Positions 55,646-62,045 of a stretch of DNA of 64,000 nucleotides are shown piece by piece (position 1 is the stretch's first letter; each line of letters starts with the position of its first letter). The translations under genes were made by a program, and so were the position numbers. Below the pieces are notes generated by a model. That model saw only the letters and a program-made list of their open reading frames with translations. It had not been told where the DNA came from and searched no databases. The DNA comes from a virus. The DNA is taken from the IMG/VR virus record IMGVR_UViG_3300020454_000010, positions 1 through 64,000 of that record. One strand, given 5' to 3'.

Positions 55646-55851
55646 TAGCAACCTTCTGAGTCGTGTACAAATTCTTCAACTGTTTCAGTCTCGTAAAAGG
55701 CAGGAGTAAAATCCCTAAACAATACATTACCAAGTTCATCTTCTACACCTTTAGTTATTTCTAAACATTGACTACCAGTTACACCAGATGTCTCTACTGA
55801 GACTACACCATCTTGACGAATGGAATACTTGACTGTTTGTTGTTTTGACAT
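55645..55851 (-). CDS. DUF2997 protein
   Basis: This is a 68-residue protein: QTVKYSIRQDGVVSVETSGVTGSQCLEIT followed by a helical TKGVEDELG and an acidic tail ending in Cys. It matches DUF2997, a short cyanobacterial family often next to a Ycf35-like gene. The same pairing is kept here with a one-base overlap, which suggests the two products act together. Function is unknown. Confidence 0.82.
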   Translation of the reverse strand: MSKQQTVKYSIRQDGVVSVETSGVTGSQCLEITKGVEDELGNVLFRDFTPAFYETETVEEFVHDSEGC

Positions 55852-55880
55852 AACTAAAAAAGTGGATGTGTGTTATTTAG

Positions 55881-56042
55881 TCACCAAGTTTTAGAGTGAG
55901 TGTTTACATCACCTTCAACATGGTTATGATCTATCTCATCTATGTGAGCGTGTTCTATATTGAAATGCTCTAAAGCATTTGCAATTCGTTCGAGTGCATC
56001 AGCAATGCGAACTATTTCAAGTGTTTGATAATCTCCACTCAT
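55881..56042 (-). CDS. 53-residue helical protein
   Basis: This is a small frame from ATG 56040-56042, overlapping the previous stop (ATGA). The N-terminal half (EIVRIADALERIANALEHF) is an amphipathic helix of a kind often seen in small cyanophage proteins. The second half is rich in His, Asp and Glu (EHAHIDEIDHNHVEGD), which could bind metal. Function is unknown. Confidence 0.55.
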   Translation of the reverse strand: MSGDYQTLEIVRIADALERIANALEHFNIEHAHIDEIDHNHVEGDVNTHSKTW

Positions 56043-56248
56043 GAATTTGCTTCCTTCAATGCTTCAACTATAATTCTTTTAAGTTGATTTGCTTTTTTCT
56101 TACCAAGTCCTGCTCTTGTGTCTATCTTTACTTTGACCCAATAGAGTCCTATAAGAACAAGTACAAAAGGAATAGAATCTTCCCATGAGATTTCATTCCA
56201 TGCTTCCACGACATTCAACATTGCCATGTATTCACCTGGTCCAATCAT
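56039..56248 (-). CDS. 69-residue single-span membrane protein
   Basis: The start at ATG 56246-56248 shares ATGA with the upstream basic protein. A hydrophobic span lies at about residues 26-40 (IPFVLVLIGLYWVKV), followed by a basic cytoplasmic-type tail (GLGKKKANQLKRIIVEALK). It is probably an inner-membrane protein. No family is recognised. Confidence 0.6.
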   Translation of the reverse strand: MIGPGEYMAMLNVVEAWNEISWEDSIPFVLVLIGLYWVKVKIDTRAGLGKKKANQLKRIIVEALKEANS

Positions 56249-56388
56249 TTTCCTTGTCCTCTATAAGGTTTACGAGCCGAGTTTCGGGCGGTAGGGGAAT
56301 TTTTTGTATTCTTAGAATTACCCTGTCTGGTCTTCTTTTGATGAGTTTGAATATGAGTCCCTGTTGGACTCGTGTACATTGTTGCCAT
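56245..56388 (-). CDS. 47-residue basic protein
   Basis: This is a small Lys/Arg/Thr/Ser-rich frame from ATG 56386-56388 (MATMYTSPTGTHIQTHQKK), ending KPYRGQGK. From memory, proteins with this start and end occur in other T4-like cyanophages. It overlaps the end of the upstream gene by 71 bases in a different frame and is coupled to the next gene by ATGA. It may bind nucleic acid by charge. Function is unknown. Confidence 0.55.
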   Translation of the reverse strand: MATMYTSPTGTHIQTHQKKTRQGNSKNTKNSPTARNSARKPYRGQGK

Positions 56389-56542
56389 AAGTTTCGTGTG
56401 AAATAGAATCTGGGTGTGGATACCCTACCTCATAATAACATTGAGATAGTTCCAACATTTTATCCATAAAATCCTCTTCAGAGAGATCTGTGTAGACCTC
56501 TCCGTCCTTGATAGTAATCTTATATAACTCGTTGCTTTTCAT
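56318..56542 (-). CDS. 74-residue acidic protein
   Basis: The start is taken at ATG 56540-56542 (MKSNELYKITIKDGEVYTDL). The longer frame uses GTG without a clear ribosome site. The N-terminal 45 residues look like a small folded domain (beta hairpin then helix EEDFMDKMLELSQ). The C-terminal 25 residues are Ser/Asn/Glu-rich and share their bases with the next gene. It overlaps the glycosyltransferase-like gene by 23 bases. Confidence 0.5.
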   Translation of the reverse strand: MKSNELYKITIKDGEVYTDLSEEDFMDKMLELSQCYYEVGYPHPDSISHETYGNNVHESNRDSYSNSSKEDQTG

Positions 56543-57275
56543 GTCCCACTCTAATACGAGGGTCACACCAGATCTCGAATCCTGCTTCTAGAGCATCGAG
56601 ACAGAATGATACATCTTCTCCACACATATCTTGTACCTCTCCAGACTCAAAGACTTGCATCTTAGGTGCGAACCAAGGATACTTCATCTCTTCATGTTCC
56701 CATACACCATTCTTGATGAGTACCCAACCAAATCCTGTATAGTCTACAGTAAAAGGTTTGCGTCTCTTAGACATAGTTTCTCCAGTCTCATGATTCATAA
56801 CTCCACCGTTGTTACGGAAGTTATCCTCATCCAACCAGTGTGCTACAGAGGTAGTCTGACCATCTTCGGTCATATACCATCCTGCTGCGATATCCTGATC
56901 CATGAGAACGAGTTGAAGGAACTTCTCAGTGTTAAAGACAATATCACTATCGATCCATAACTGGTAGTCGTACTTAAGTTTACCATCCCAAGGAATCTGG
57001 TCTGGTCCTCTTAGTACATTTGCTCCAAGACACTTACAACGAGCAAAGTTAACCATGCTGCTATAGTCTTGGGATATCTGAATACTAACTCCATGCTGAA
57101 CTAAGTCAAAGCAGAGTTGTACAAAATTCTTTAAGAATACATATGAACACCCACGACCAGGCATGCAGAATACTAGGTTTTTACCCTTTAGCTTCTCCCA
57201 TGCCAGATCATAGTCCCATTCTTGTTGTTGTTTCTTAGGCGGGTTTTTCGCCTTAACAGTAAATCCTTTAGCCAT
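56520..57275 (-). CDS. GT-A-type glycosyltransferase-like protein
   Basis: This is a 251-residue protein with the outline of a GT-A glycosyltransferase. There is a Rossmann-like N-terminus (NLVFCMPGRGCSYVFLKNF), the metal-binding DxD motif at residues 109-111 in YQLWIDSDIVF, a central acceptor-side region, and a C-terminal GEDVSFCLDALEAGFEIWCDP with a late His (VGHEK) that could complete the site. Such enzymes transfer sugars from nucleotide donors. The target could be DNA, virion protein or host surface polymer. A good sigma-70 promoter (TTGACT-17-TATAAT) lies just upstream, so expression is probably early or middle. Confidence 0.75.
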   Translation of the reverse strand: MAKGFTVKAKNPPKKQQQEWDYDLAWEKLKGKNLVFCMPGRGCSYVFLKNFVQLCFDLVQHGVSIQISQDYSSMVNFARCKCLGANVLRGPDQIPWDGKLKYDYQLWIDSDIVFNTEKFLQLVLMDQDIAAGWYMTEDGQTTSVAHWLDEDNFRNNGGVMNHETGETMSKRRKPFTVDYTGFGWVLIKNGVWEHEEMKYPWFAPKMQVFESGEVQDMCGEDVSFCLDALEAGFEIWCDPRIRVGHEKQRVI

Positions 57276-57297
57276 AATGTTTTACTAGGACATCATT

Positions 57298-57326
57298 ATT
57301 ATAACAGATTATATATGCCTAGTCAA
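57298..57326 (-). promoter_or_regulatory. Sigma-70-type promoter before the glycosyltransferase-like gene
   Basis: The minus strand reads TTGACT (57321-57326), a 17-base spacer, then TATAAT (57298-57303). The transcript would start about 15-20 bases before the ATG at 57275. Confidence 0.7.
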
Positions 57327-57490
57327 TATGACGCTTCATCGTAGTCATCTTCGGTTAACTTCACAATAGTAAGTTCATCATATTTGTTAACTCGCTCTTT
57401 AAGTTTTTGTATTAACTGATCTTCATCTAGATTAATTAGATCACTAACTGGAGTGCTATCCTTATCGTAGACATGGAATGAAGTATTCAT
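57323..57490 (-). CDS. 55-residue acidic protein
   Basis: This is a small frame from ATG 57488-57490 (MNTSFHVYDKDSTPVSDLIN), coupled by ATGA to the oxygenase gene. It has a helical middle (DQLIQKLKERVNKYDEL) and an acidic end. No family is recognised. Confidence 0.55.
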   Translation of the reverse strand: MNTSFHVYDKDSTPVSDLINLDEDQLIQKLKERVNKYDELTIVKLTEDDYDEASY

Positions 57491-57954
57491 TTTAGTTTAA
57501 ACGCTAGTGTGATTCTCATGGGGCATGCTTGGTGCGAGAATGAATATCCTTTGTGAGGAATATTGCCGTCAAAGACTATGAGACGGTTCTGTACAGGTGG
57601 AATAATAATTTGTTCACTACCTTGAAGTAGTTGTGTGAATCCACCCCATTCAGGCAAACAAGGTACAATGTATAATAACACGGTTTGCTCACAATTATCT
57701 ATATGAATAGTACCATCTCTACCTGGCCATTGTCCATTGAAGTATATCCTCTCTAATCTATTAGGTGTCTTAACAACTTTATCAATTTGCCCCTTTAAGT
57801 AACTATTATAATATTCTTGATCTGTAACATCATACTCTAAGAAATCTAAACCTGTACCATTGCTAGTTTGAATTCGCCATTGAACATCATTCGTATCTTC
57901 TATTACTCTCTCTAAATCTTTCGTACTTAAGAAGTTGTCATATTGTTCAATCAT
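57487..57954 (-). CDS. 2OG-Fe(II) oxygenase-like protein
   Basis: This is a 155-residue prolyl-hydroxylase-type dioxygenase. HID at residues 84-86 supplies the first two iron ligands, H134 (GNIPHKGY) the third, and R147 (PMRITLAF) would bind 2-oxoglutarate. The order and spacing fit the family, which hydroxylates proteins or small molecules. It is a different subtype from the three late oxygenase-like proteins, which have HDH. It overlaps the AbrB-like gene by eight bases. Confidence 0.8.
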   Translation of the reverse strand: MIEQYDNFLSTKDLERVIEDTNDVQWRIQTSNGTGLDFLEYDVTDQEYYNSYLKGQIDKVVKTPNRLERIYFNGQWPGRDGTIHIDNCEQTVLLYIVPCLPEWGGFTQLLQGSEQIIIPPVQNRLIVFDGNIPHKGYSFSHQACPMRITLAFKLK

Positions 57955-58132
57955 CAGTCTCTAGATAAACACCATCACCTTGGAGTGATATAAAGATATC
58001 GGTATCTTCGTACCAATTCATTTCATTAACTATTTGTTCTGGAATAGAAAGTATATATTCATCTGTTACTGAATCGACCCTGAGAGATATTTGTATTTTG
58101 GAATATTTTTTCACTATATCGTGGACTGACAT
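57947..58132 (-). CDS. Small AbrB/SpoVT-like protein
   Basis: This is a 61-residue protein. The segment YILSIPEQIVNEMNWYEDTDIFISLQ resembles the swapped-hairpin (AbrB/SpoVT/MazE-type) fold, where a 'lp..v...lgw..gd.v.i' pattern is typical. These are small dimeric DNA-binding proteins. Without a clear basic DNA-contact face, a regulatory role is only possible. It is the first gene downstream of the 558-base non-coding region and its strong promoter. Confidence 0.5.
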   Translation of the reverse strand: MSVHDIVKKYSKIQISLRVDSVTDEYILSIPEQIVNEMNWYEDTDIFISLQGDGVYLETDD

Positions 58133-58368
58133 TATGTTTTTATATATCAGAAATTTTTTTTATAGATTGATATCACTCTCTCGAATTGGGTCGTTTATAG
58201 CTTAAGAAGGTTCCTTCGTTTTAAACACGATATAACATAAGAACGAAAAACACTGTGGTTCGTTGATACTTAGTGCGTCTCACAGTTCTTATAACATAAG
58301 ACTGCTAATCACATAATGCTCGGTGTTACTTAGAGTGTCATGATTACCTCTGTTGTTTGTTATACTTT

Positions 58369-58397
58369 ATTATAACATAATACTCACAGACTGTCAA
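58369..58397 (-). promoter_or_regulatory. Consensus sigma-70 promoter (TTGACA-17-TATAAT)
   Basis: Minus strand: TTGACA at 58392-58397, a 17-base spacer, TATAAT at 58369-58374. Both boxes match the bacterial consensus perfectly. It points toward the AbrB-like gene, leaving a leader of about 230 bases. Confidence 0.8.
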
Positions 58398-58622
58398 CAA
58401 CTGTGCAGGTCTTATGTATTAACAATTGCATAAGGATTTAAAGGACTGTGTGTTACAAACTGTGTGTCCCCTACTTGACATTCTGCGATCCTCATGTTAC
58501 GCTCCCTTAACTAACAACATAATGACGCAATTAGACCCCTTAGAGTGTCATTTAGTGACCTTACAGTTAATAACAATAAACAACGCATATATGTTTATTT
58601 AAGTATTTAAAATAAATGCGTA

Positions 58623-58656
58623 GTTTTCCACAGATACTTATTACATTGTGGAAAAC
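58623..58656. repeat. Inverted pair of TTTTCCACA (DnaA-box-like) sequences
   Basis: GTTTTCCACA at 58623-58632 and its exact reverse complement at 58647-58656 are separated by 14 bases. TTTTCCACA is the DnaA-box consensus reported for cyanobacteria. An AT-rich stretch lies next to it. A simple hairpin or transcription terminator is an alternative, but no T-run follows. Confidence 0.5.
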
Positions 58657-58690
58657 ACTTATTGTTACTTAGTGGGGCAATCTCTCAAAC

Positions 58691-58963
58691 TCATTGTGTA
58701 TCAAGGGGTCTGTACATTTGAGACTTATATGCACTTAGTGTGGAATCTTCTGCGGTATTGTTGTTAACAACTAACTCGCAATCCTTCCATTGGTGAGTAT
58801 ACACTAGCATAGCAACTTTACAAGTTGGGAATAAACTATGCTCACAATGTGATGGTCTTTCACTAACACAAAAGGTTATGTAATCGTCTCCAACAAATTG
58901 TACATCACCTATAATATTATCATACTTGATTGTTACTCCGATTTGGAATTGTTCTCTCTGCAT
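58691..58963 (-). CDS. Hypothetical 90-residue protein
   Basis: This protein starts MQREQFQIGVTIKYDNIIGDVQFVGD, with an N-terminal beta-barrel-like pattern (IGDVQFVGDDYITFCV) reminiscent of small SH3-like folds, and three Cys in the middle. It overlaps the upstream gene by 31 bases. It ends directly before the DnaA-box region. No family is recognised. Confidence 0.6.
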   Translation of the reverse strand: MQREQFQIGVTIKYDNIIGDVQFVGDDYITFCVSERPSHCEHSLFPTCKVAMLVYTHQWKDCELVVNNNTAEDSTLSAYKSQMYRPLDTQ

Positions 58964-59127
58964 GTTACTAACTGGTGTAAGGTAGATGATAATAAGTCTT
59001 CAACATGTGCAGGTAATGTTGTACCTTTTCCATTCCAAATTGTTTGGTATTGTAGTAAGATAGCGTGGGTAAATGACAATTGATTGTGTGATAATTCAAC
59101 TGTGTAATTAGATGTTTTAGATGTCAT
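58933..59127 (-). CDS. Hypothetical 64-residue protein
   Basis: This is a small protein (MTSKTSNYTVELSHNQLSF) with one predicted helix followed by a Trp-containing turn (YQTIWNGKGTTL) and a second helix. It is coupled by ATGA to the gene upstream and overlaps the next. Function is unknown. Confidence 0.55.
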   Translation of the reverse strand: MTSKTSNYTVELSHNQLSFTHAILLQYQTIWNGKGTTLPAHVEDLLSSTLHQLVTCRENNSKSE

Positions 59128-59288
59128 TTAGCACTCCTATTCTTATAGGTATCATAATCGTTAGGGGGCGAAATCGGGCGTGACTCGGTGTTACTAACTG
59201 GATCATAGATATGATCTGGAAAGTGTTTAAAATACTCTAGGATTTGATCATAGTTAGTAATAAGAACTCGATCAGGATTAGTGTTCAT
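59124..59288 (-). CDS. Hypothetical 54-residue protein
   Basis: This is a frame from ATG 59286-59288 (MNTNPDRVLITNYDQILEYF), with an N-terminal helix and a polar, Pro/Asn/Tyr-rich tail. It ends in ATGA shared with the next gene. It lies downstream of the terminator-like hairpin at 59,336-59,357. No family is recognised. Confidence 0.5.
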   Translation of the reverse strand: MNTNPDRVLITNYDQILEYFKHFPDHIYDPVSNTESRPISPPNDYDTYKNRSAK

Positions 59289-59324
59289 AGATTGTTAATT
59301 AGTTTAATTAATTAGTGTGTGATT

Positions 59325-59357
59325 GATAATAATAAAGAGGGGGCAATATGCCCCTCT
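59325..59357 (-). terminator. Rho-independent terminator after the 98-residue gene
   Basis: On the minus strand, a hairpin with arms AGAGGGGC and GCCCCCTCT (one bulged C, ATATT loop) starts four bases after the stop codon and is followed by the T-rich TTTATTATTATC. This is the clearest terminator in the window. Confidence 0.75.
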
Positions 59358-59360
59358 AAA

Positions 59361-59657
59361 TTAACTCTCTGATAATGATTTTAACTCTAGGTTAATAACA
59401 TCGAAGTCATTACTCATTATATCACATAGTTGGTTTAATTGCTTAACCCCACTAGCATATAAGTGAAACAATTGATCAACCTCGTCATCATCATCAACCA
59501 TCACTATGTTACAATCTTCCTGCTCATATTTAGAAACAAAGTTAATAATAGATGCAGTAGATTTGTCATAGAAATCAACAAGAATCTCAGCACAATAACC
59601 ATCAAAAAAGTTAATGTCTTTTGATAATTTGTCGAGGGTTAAAGAGTTTCTAGGCAT
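59361..59657 (-). CDS. Hypothetical 98-residue acidic protein
   Basis: This protein starts MPRNSLTLDKLSKDINFFDGY, with long helices and an acidic run (MVDDDDEVDQLFHLY). A good AGGAGAG ribosome site lies in the end of the upstream 36-residue gene. It ends just before a clear terminator, so the two genes form a small transcription unit. No family is recognised. Confidence 0.6.
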   Translation of the reverse strand: MPRNSLTLDKLSKDINFFDGYCAEILVDFYDKSTASIINFVSKYEQEDCNIVMVDDDDEVDQLFHLYASGVKQLNQLCDIMSNDFDVINLELKSLSES

Positions 59658-59661
59658 GTAA

Positions 59662-59772
59662 TTACTCTCCTACAAGTTCATTTAGTACTCGCAATACATC
59701 TTCACCAGTTTTACACTCATAGAAGAATGATTCAATGTCGATGTTAGCGAAAGGAACAGATTGTGCGAACAT
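59662..59772 (-). CDS. 36-residue protein
   Basis: This is a short frame from ATG 59770-59772 (MFAQSVPFANIDIESFFYEC) with a helical, acidic C-terminus (TGEDVLRVLNELVGE). It has no Shine-Dalgarno match of its own but carries that of the next gene. It is preceded by a 105-base gap. Confidence 0.45.
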   Translation of the reverse strand: MFAQSVPFANIDIESFFYECKTGEDVLRVLNELVGE

Positions 59773-59877
59773 GATAATAAAATGAAACAACAAAAAAACT
59801 GGACTTACACTCAATGATTGTTGGCAATGCTAACTCCTTTGCGAAGTCTAATTATGCCCCATTGGATGCCAGAAGAG
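59773..59877 (-). other. Gap with weak foldback and T-run
   Basis: On the minus strand, GACTT and AAGTC could close a loop of about 40 bases, followed by CCAG and seven T. This may be a weak terminator for the 105-residue gene or a leader for the 36-residue gene. The fold is not strong enough to assign. Confidence 0.3.
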
Positions 59878-60195
59878 TTAGTTTAAACCTAACTCAAAAC
59901 CATTTACGAAATCTTCAGTAAGGTTCTTGTAACCTACGAACCACTCAAATTGCTTTTGAAATACTCTAGCACCATAAGAAAACTCATCTAATAGTGCATT
60001 GAGTCTAGACTTAGTGGTGACTGACTGCCAACCGCCATCGAATAAAAGAATCGAATTGTCTTTAACTGTAGCAATGTGGTTACCATGAAGATAGATCATT
60101 GAACCAGTCTCATCAGATTTTACCATAGTGTTGGATGATGAGAAGTTAGAACGGTTTCTAACTGCTGAATTCATTTGTCTTTCGATCTTTCTCAT
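59878..60195 (-). CDS. Conserved cyanophage-type hypothetical protein
   Basis: This is a 105-residue basic-to-neutral protein starting MRKIERQMNSAVRNRSNF. The block VYLHGNHIATV-like (here IYLHGNHIATVKDNSILLFDGGWQS), then TTKSRLNALLDEF and RVFQKQFEWFVGY, is a combination I associate with small proteins found in many T4-like cyanophages. Function is unknown. A TATAAT box at 60,227-60,232 lies upstream. Confidence 0.65.
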   Translation of the reverse strand: MRKIERQMNSAVRNRSNFSSSNTMVKSDETGSMIYLHGNHIATVKDNSILLFDGGWQSVTTKSRLNALLDEFSYGARVFQKQFEWFVGYKNLTEDFVNGFELGLN

Positions 60196-60226
60196 AGAGT
60201 TGTGAATGATGTTTGTTTATACTATT

Positions 60227-60232
60227 ATTATA
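60227..60232 (-). promoter_or_regulatory. TATAAT promoter box with conserved upstream elements
   Basis: TATAAT on the minus strand is preceded by CTGACCCC ten bases upstream and by AAAGTGGTACACA further up. The same arrangement precedes the promoter at 60,607. No -35 TTGACA match is seen at 17 bases. Confidence 0.55.
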
Positions 60233-60285
60233 GTGGGTTTTGGGGGTCAGTGGGGTGAGTGTGTACCACTTTGTCCACTGGCACA

Positions 60286-60600
60286 CTAGACCCCTTGGTC
60301 TAGCAATAAATCTTTAAGATAGTCCTCGGCACACTCTTGTGCTTCGTAGATATCATAAAATTGACCTAAGTGCACACTGTCACCAGTTAAGCAACCGTTA
60401 TAAGTGTAGTTCATTGTCTGAACTACAAAACGATCTGCACCATAGTGGTAGATCGCTAGATTTGGATCTAGATCATTATTTCTAGTATATTTGTCAAACA
60501 TATTTGAAGAGAATGTTTTCTCATACTCAAAATTGAGATAGTCATCAGTTAAATCGATTGACTGAGAGAAGAGAGATTTAGTTGTATTTGAATTGTTCAT
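60286..60600 (-). CDS. Hypothetical 104-residue protein
   Basis: The start is taken at ATG 60598-60600 (MNNSNTTKSLFSQSIDLTDDY), because the longer frame would run back through the promoter box at 60,607-60,612. The protein is acidic, with a beta-rich middle (AIYHYGADRFVVQTMNYTYNG) and a helical end (YEAQECAEDYLKDLL). The first transcribed base would lie at or near the A of the ATG, so the mRNA may be leaderless. No family is recognised. Confidence 0.6.
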   Translation of the reverse strand: MNNSNTTKSLFSQSIDLTDDYLNFEYEKTFSSNMFDKYTRNNDLDPNLAIYHYGADRFVVQTMNYTYNGCLTGDSVHLGQFYDIYEAQECAEDYLKDLLLDQGV

Positions 60601-60606
60601 ATCTCT

Positions 60607-60612
60607 ATTATA
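60607..60612 (-). promoter_or_regulatory. TATAAT promoter box very close to the start codon
   Basis: TATAAT lies six bases before the ATG at 60,600. CTGACCCC is nine bases upstream of it and AAAGTGGCACACA further upstream, as at 60,227. Confidence 0.55.
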
Positions 60613-60661
60613 CACACAAAAGGGGTCAGTTTGGGGGATTTGTGTGCCACTTTGTGCACTG

Positions 60662-60901
60662 TCACCAACAGGGGTCATCTTCCTCCTCAAATGATATAGG
60701 ATTAAAAGAATCAAACTCTAGTTTGTATCCTATAACTTTTGCATCTTCATATAGTTGGGTGTTCTTATCATAGTATGAAACATTACTATCAAGATATTCC
60801 TGGATATGTTTGCATAGTTGATAGGGGTTAATCTTATGATCATCGTTATCATTATTATCTAATGATATTCTTACATTAAGATTAACAAAATTGTTACTCA
60901 T
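60662..60901 (-). CDS. Hypothetical 79-residue protein
   Basis: This is a frame from ATG 60899-60901 (MSNNFVNLNVRISLDNNDND). It has a helical middle (NPYQLCKHIQEYLDSNV) and an acidic C-terminus (FEEEDDPCW). Its start overlaps the end of the upstream 56-residue gene. No family is recognised. Confidence 0.55.
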   Translation of the reverse strand: MSNNFVNLNVRISLDNNDNDDHKINPYQLCKHIQEYLDSNVSYYDKNTQLYEDAKVIGYKLEFDSFNPISFEEEDDPCW

Positions 60902-61064
60902 TAACAGCAACCTCCCACATATCACAATAAACTGTTAACCAGTTTCTTTGATCTTCTGTTAGAGTATCATCAGTGCATAGTAAATCATCAGCACTAATAA
61001 ACTCTTTATTTTCTAAAGTGCACCAGTCTGATAACACTTCAGTCATAAATTCCATTTTGCTCAT
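60894..61064 (-). CDS. Hypothetical 56-residue acidic protein
   Basis: This is a small frame from ATG 61062-61064 (MSKMEFMTEVLSDWCTLEN), coupled by ATGA to the upstream gene. It is mostly helical and acidic, with three Cys and four Trp. No family is recognised. Confidence 0.5.
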   Translation of the reverse strand: MSKMEFMTEVLSDWCTLENKEFISADDLLCTDDTLTEDQRNWLTVYCDMWEVAVNE

Positions 61065-61243
61065 TGACATAAATCCTCAAATCGTTTGGTGGTTTCTATC
61101 TCAATATCAGGGATAGTGCCTGTTTTTGAATTTTGTTCAAGTGCATATAACTGGTCATCGGTTAAATTGTTCTTGTTTCTATATTCTATCCATACTTCAT
61201 CATAGATTGTTTCTAATAGTGTTTCATGATGTAGAACTGACAT
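61061..61243 (-). CDS. Hypothetical 60-residue protein
   Basis: This small acidic helical protein (MSVLHHETLLETIYDEVWIEY) is placed directly after the 71-residue gene and before the 56-residue gene by ATGA overlap. No family is recognised. Confidence 0.5.
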   Translation of the reverse strand: MSVLHHETLLETIYDEVWIEYRNKNNLTDDQLYALEQNSKTGTIPDIEIETTKRFEDLCQ

Positions 61244-61459
61244 TTATGCAACCTCCATAGTTCGATAGTCATTGACAACAGTTTTTTTACCATAGTTATC
61301 AATCAGAATTGTTCGATTAGTCTTAGGGGTGTAACCATGTTTGTCAGTTTCCCCTATGATGTAATTTACTAAAACTAAATGCTCTGTTTTGTAACCAGTT
61401 TCATCAGTCATAATAACAACATCACCAACACCGATCTCTTTAGGTGAATTGTATTTCAT
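61244..61459 (-). CDS. Hypothetical 71-residue beta-rich protein
   Basis: The pattern KEIGVGDVVIMTDETGYKTEHLVLVNYI is that of a small beta barrel, like many short phage SH3-like proteins. It is preceded by GGGAGGTT about seven bases before the ATG and overlaps the upstream stop by one base. Function is unknown. Confidence 0.55.
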   Translation of the reverse strand: MKYNSPKEIGVGDVVIMTDETGYKTEHLVLVNYIIGETDKHGYTPKTNRTILIDNYGKKTVVNDYRTMEVA

Positions 61460-61677
61460 TATGCAACCTCCCTGATATATCCATTTTCTGATTTTATGAA
61501 CTGGTCTAGCATAGGAATATGTAGATCTGGATCATCAAAATCGATCTTAGCACATCCATCAACACCCCACTCTGCTAACTCTTGAACGAACTCATCCCAA
61601 TTAGCACAACAGCATGCCATATTTTGAAAATTGTCAACTTCGAGGATTCTGTTGATGATTGTTTGAGTTTTTGTCAT
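61459..61677 (-). CDS. Hypothetical 72-residue protein with a CCC motif
   Basis: The start is taken at ATG 61675-61677 (MTKTQTIINRILEVDNFQNM), because the longer frame includes the TATAAT box at 61,705-61,710. Residues 21-24 read CCCA and a fourth Cys occurs at about 42 (GVDGCAKIDF), so metal binding is possible. The protein is acidic and helical. No family is recognised. Confidence 0.55.
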   Translation of the reverse strand: MTKTQTIINRILEVDNFQNMACCCANWDEFVQELAEWGVDGCAKIDFDDPDLHIPMLDQFIKSENGYIREVA

Positions 61678-61704
61678 AGTTTCTGAATTTCTTTGTATAC
61701 TATT

Positions 61705-61710
61705 ATTATA
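61705..61710 (-). promoter_or_regulatory. TATAAT promoter box
   Basis: The minus strand reads CACTATAATAATAGTATA, nearly the same as at 60,227. GTGTCACA and GTCACA elements lie upstream. Confidence 0.55.
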
Positions 61711-61760
61711 GTGTATTTTGTGACCTATGCGAGGGATGTTGTGACACATATTTAACTGTC

Positions 61761-62021
61761 CTAAAAGAATGATGGTGTTTTAGGTGTTACTGGTAATTCT
61801 ACCTTAGTAAATAATCTGTTCATGATATCTCTAACTCTCTCTCTGTCTAGTGAATCACCATTGCCCCATGTATAATCGGTTACATGATCTGATGCACACA
61901 TATCTAAGTGCATTAAAGTAGCGTATGCAATTTGTTCTTTAGTTCTCTGGTTCTCAGGGTAGATGCCATCTTTACCATAGAATGAAAGTACATAGTCAAG
62001 AAATTCTGCAAAGTTGTTCAT
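61761..62021 (-). CDS. Hypothetical 86-residue helical protein
   Basis: This protein starts MNNFAEFLDYVLSFYGKDGIY after a good AAGGAGAA ribosome site. It is mostly helical (QIAYATLMHLDMCA, RERVRDIMNRLFTK), with a Pro-rich end. A TATAAT box lies at 62,046-62,051. No family is recognised, although similar short proteins occur in cyanophages. Confidence 0.6.
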   Translation of the reverse strand: MNNFAEFLDYVLSFYGKDGIYPENQRTKEQIAYATLMHLDMCASDHVTDYTWGNGDSLDRERVRDIMNRLFTKVELPVTPKTPSFF

Positions 62022-62045
62022 GTTTCTCCTTTGTTTGTTATCTTA

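Larger units (their letters stand above)
58133..58690. other. Non-coding control region
   Basis: No supported gene lies in these 558 bases. They hold a consensus sigma-70 promoter (58,369-58,397), three copies of TATAACATAA on the plus strand (58,231, 58,290 and 58,371), several TTAG(A/T)GTG-type repeats (near 58,270, 58,330, 58,545 and 58,665), an AT-rich stretch with inverted repeats (58,563-58,620) and an inverted pair of TTTTCCACA boxes (58,624-58,655). It looks like a regulatory or replication region. Confidence 0.7.

Noticed and set aside
58201-58260. CGTTC...CGAAGGAAC in the leader, resembling parts of the cyanobacterial glutamine (glnA) riboswitch
   Set aside because: The conserved central GGAAGTAGG-type core is absent and the spacing is wrong, so it is probably chance.
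59773-59877. Possible small structured RNA or tRNA-like element
   Set aside because: No T-loop, anticodon arm or acceptor pairing can be drawn. Only a weak foldback and a T-run are visible.
61678-61749. N-terminal extension of the 72-residue gene to an earlier ATG at 61,749
   Set aside because: The added codons overlap a TATAAT promoter box and upstream elements. The start at 61,677 fits better.
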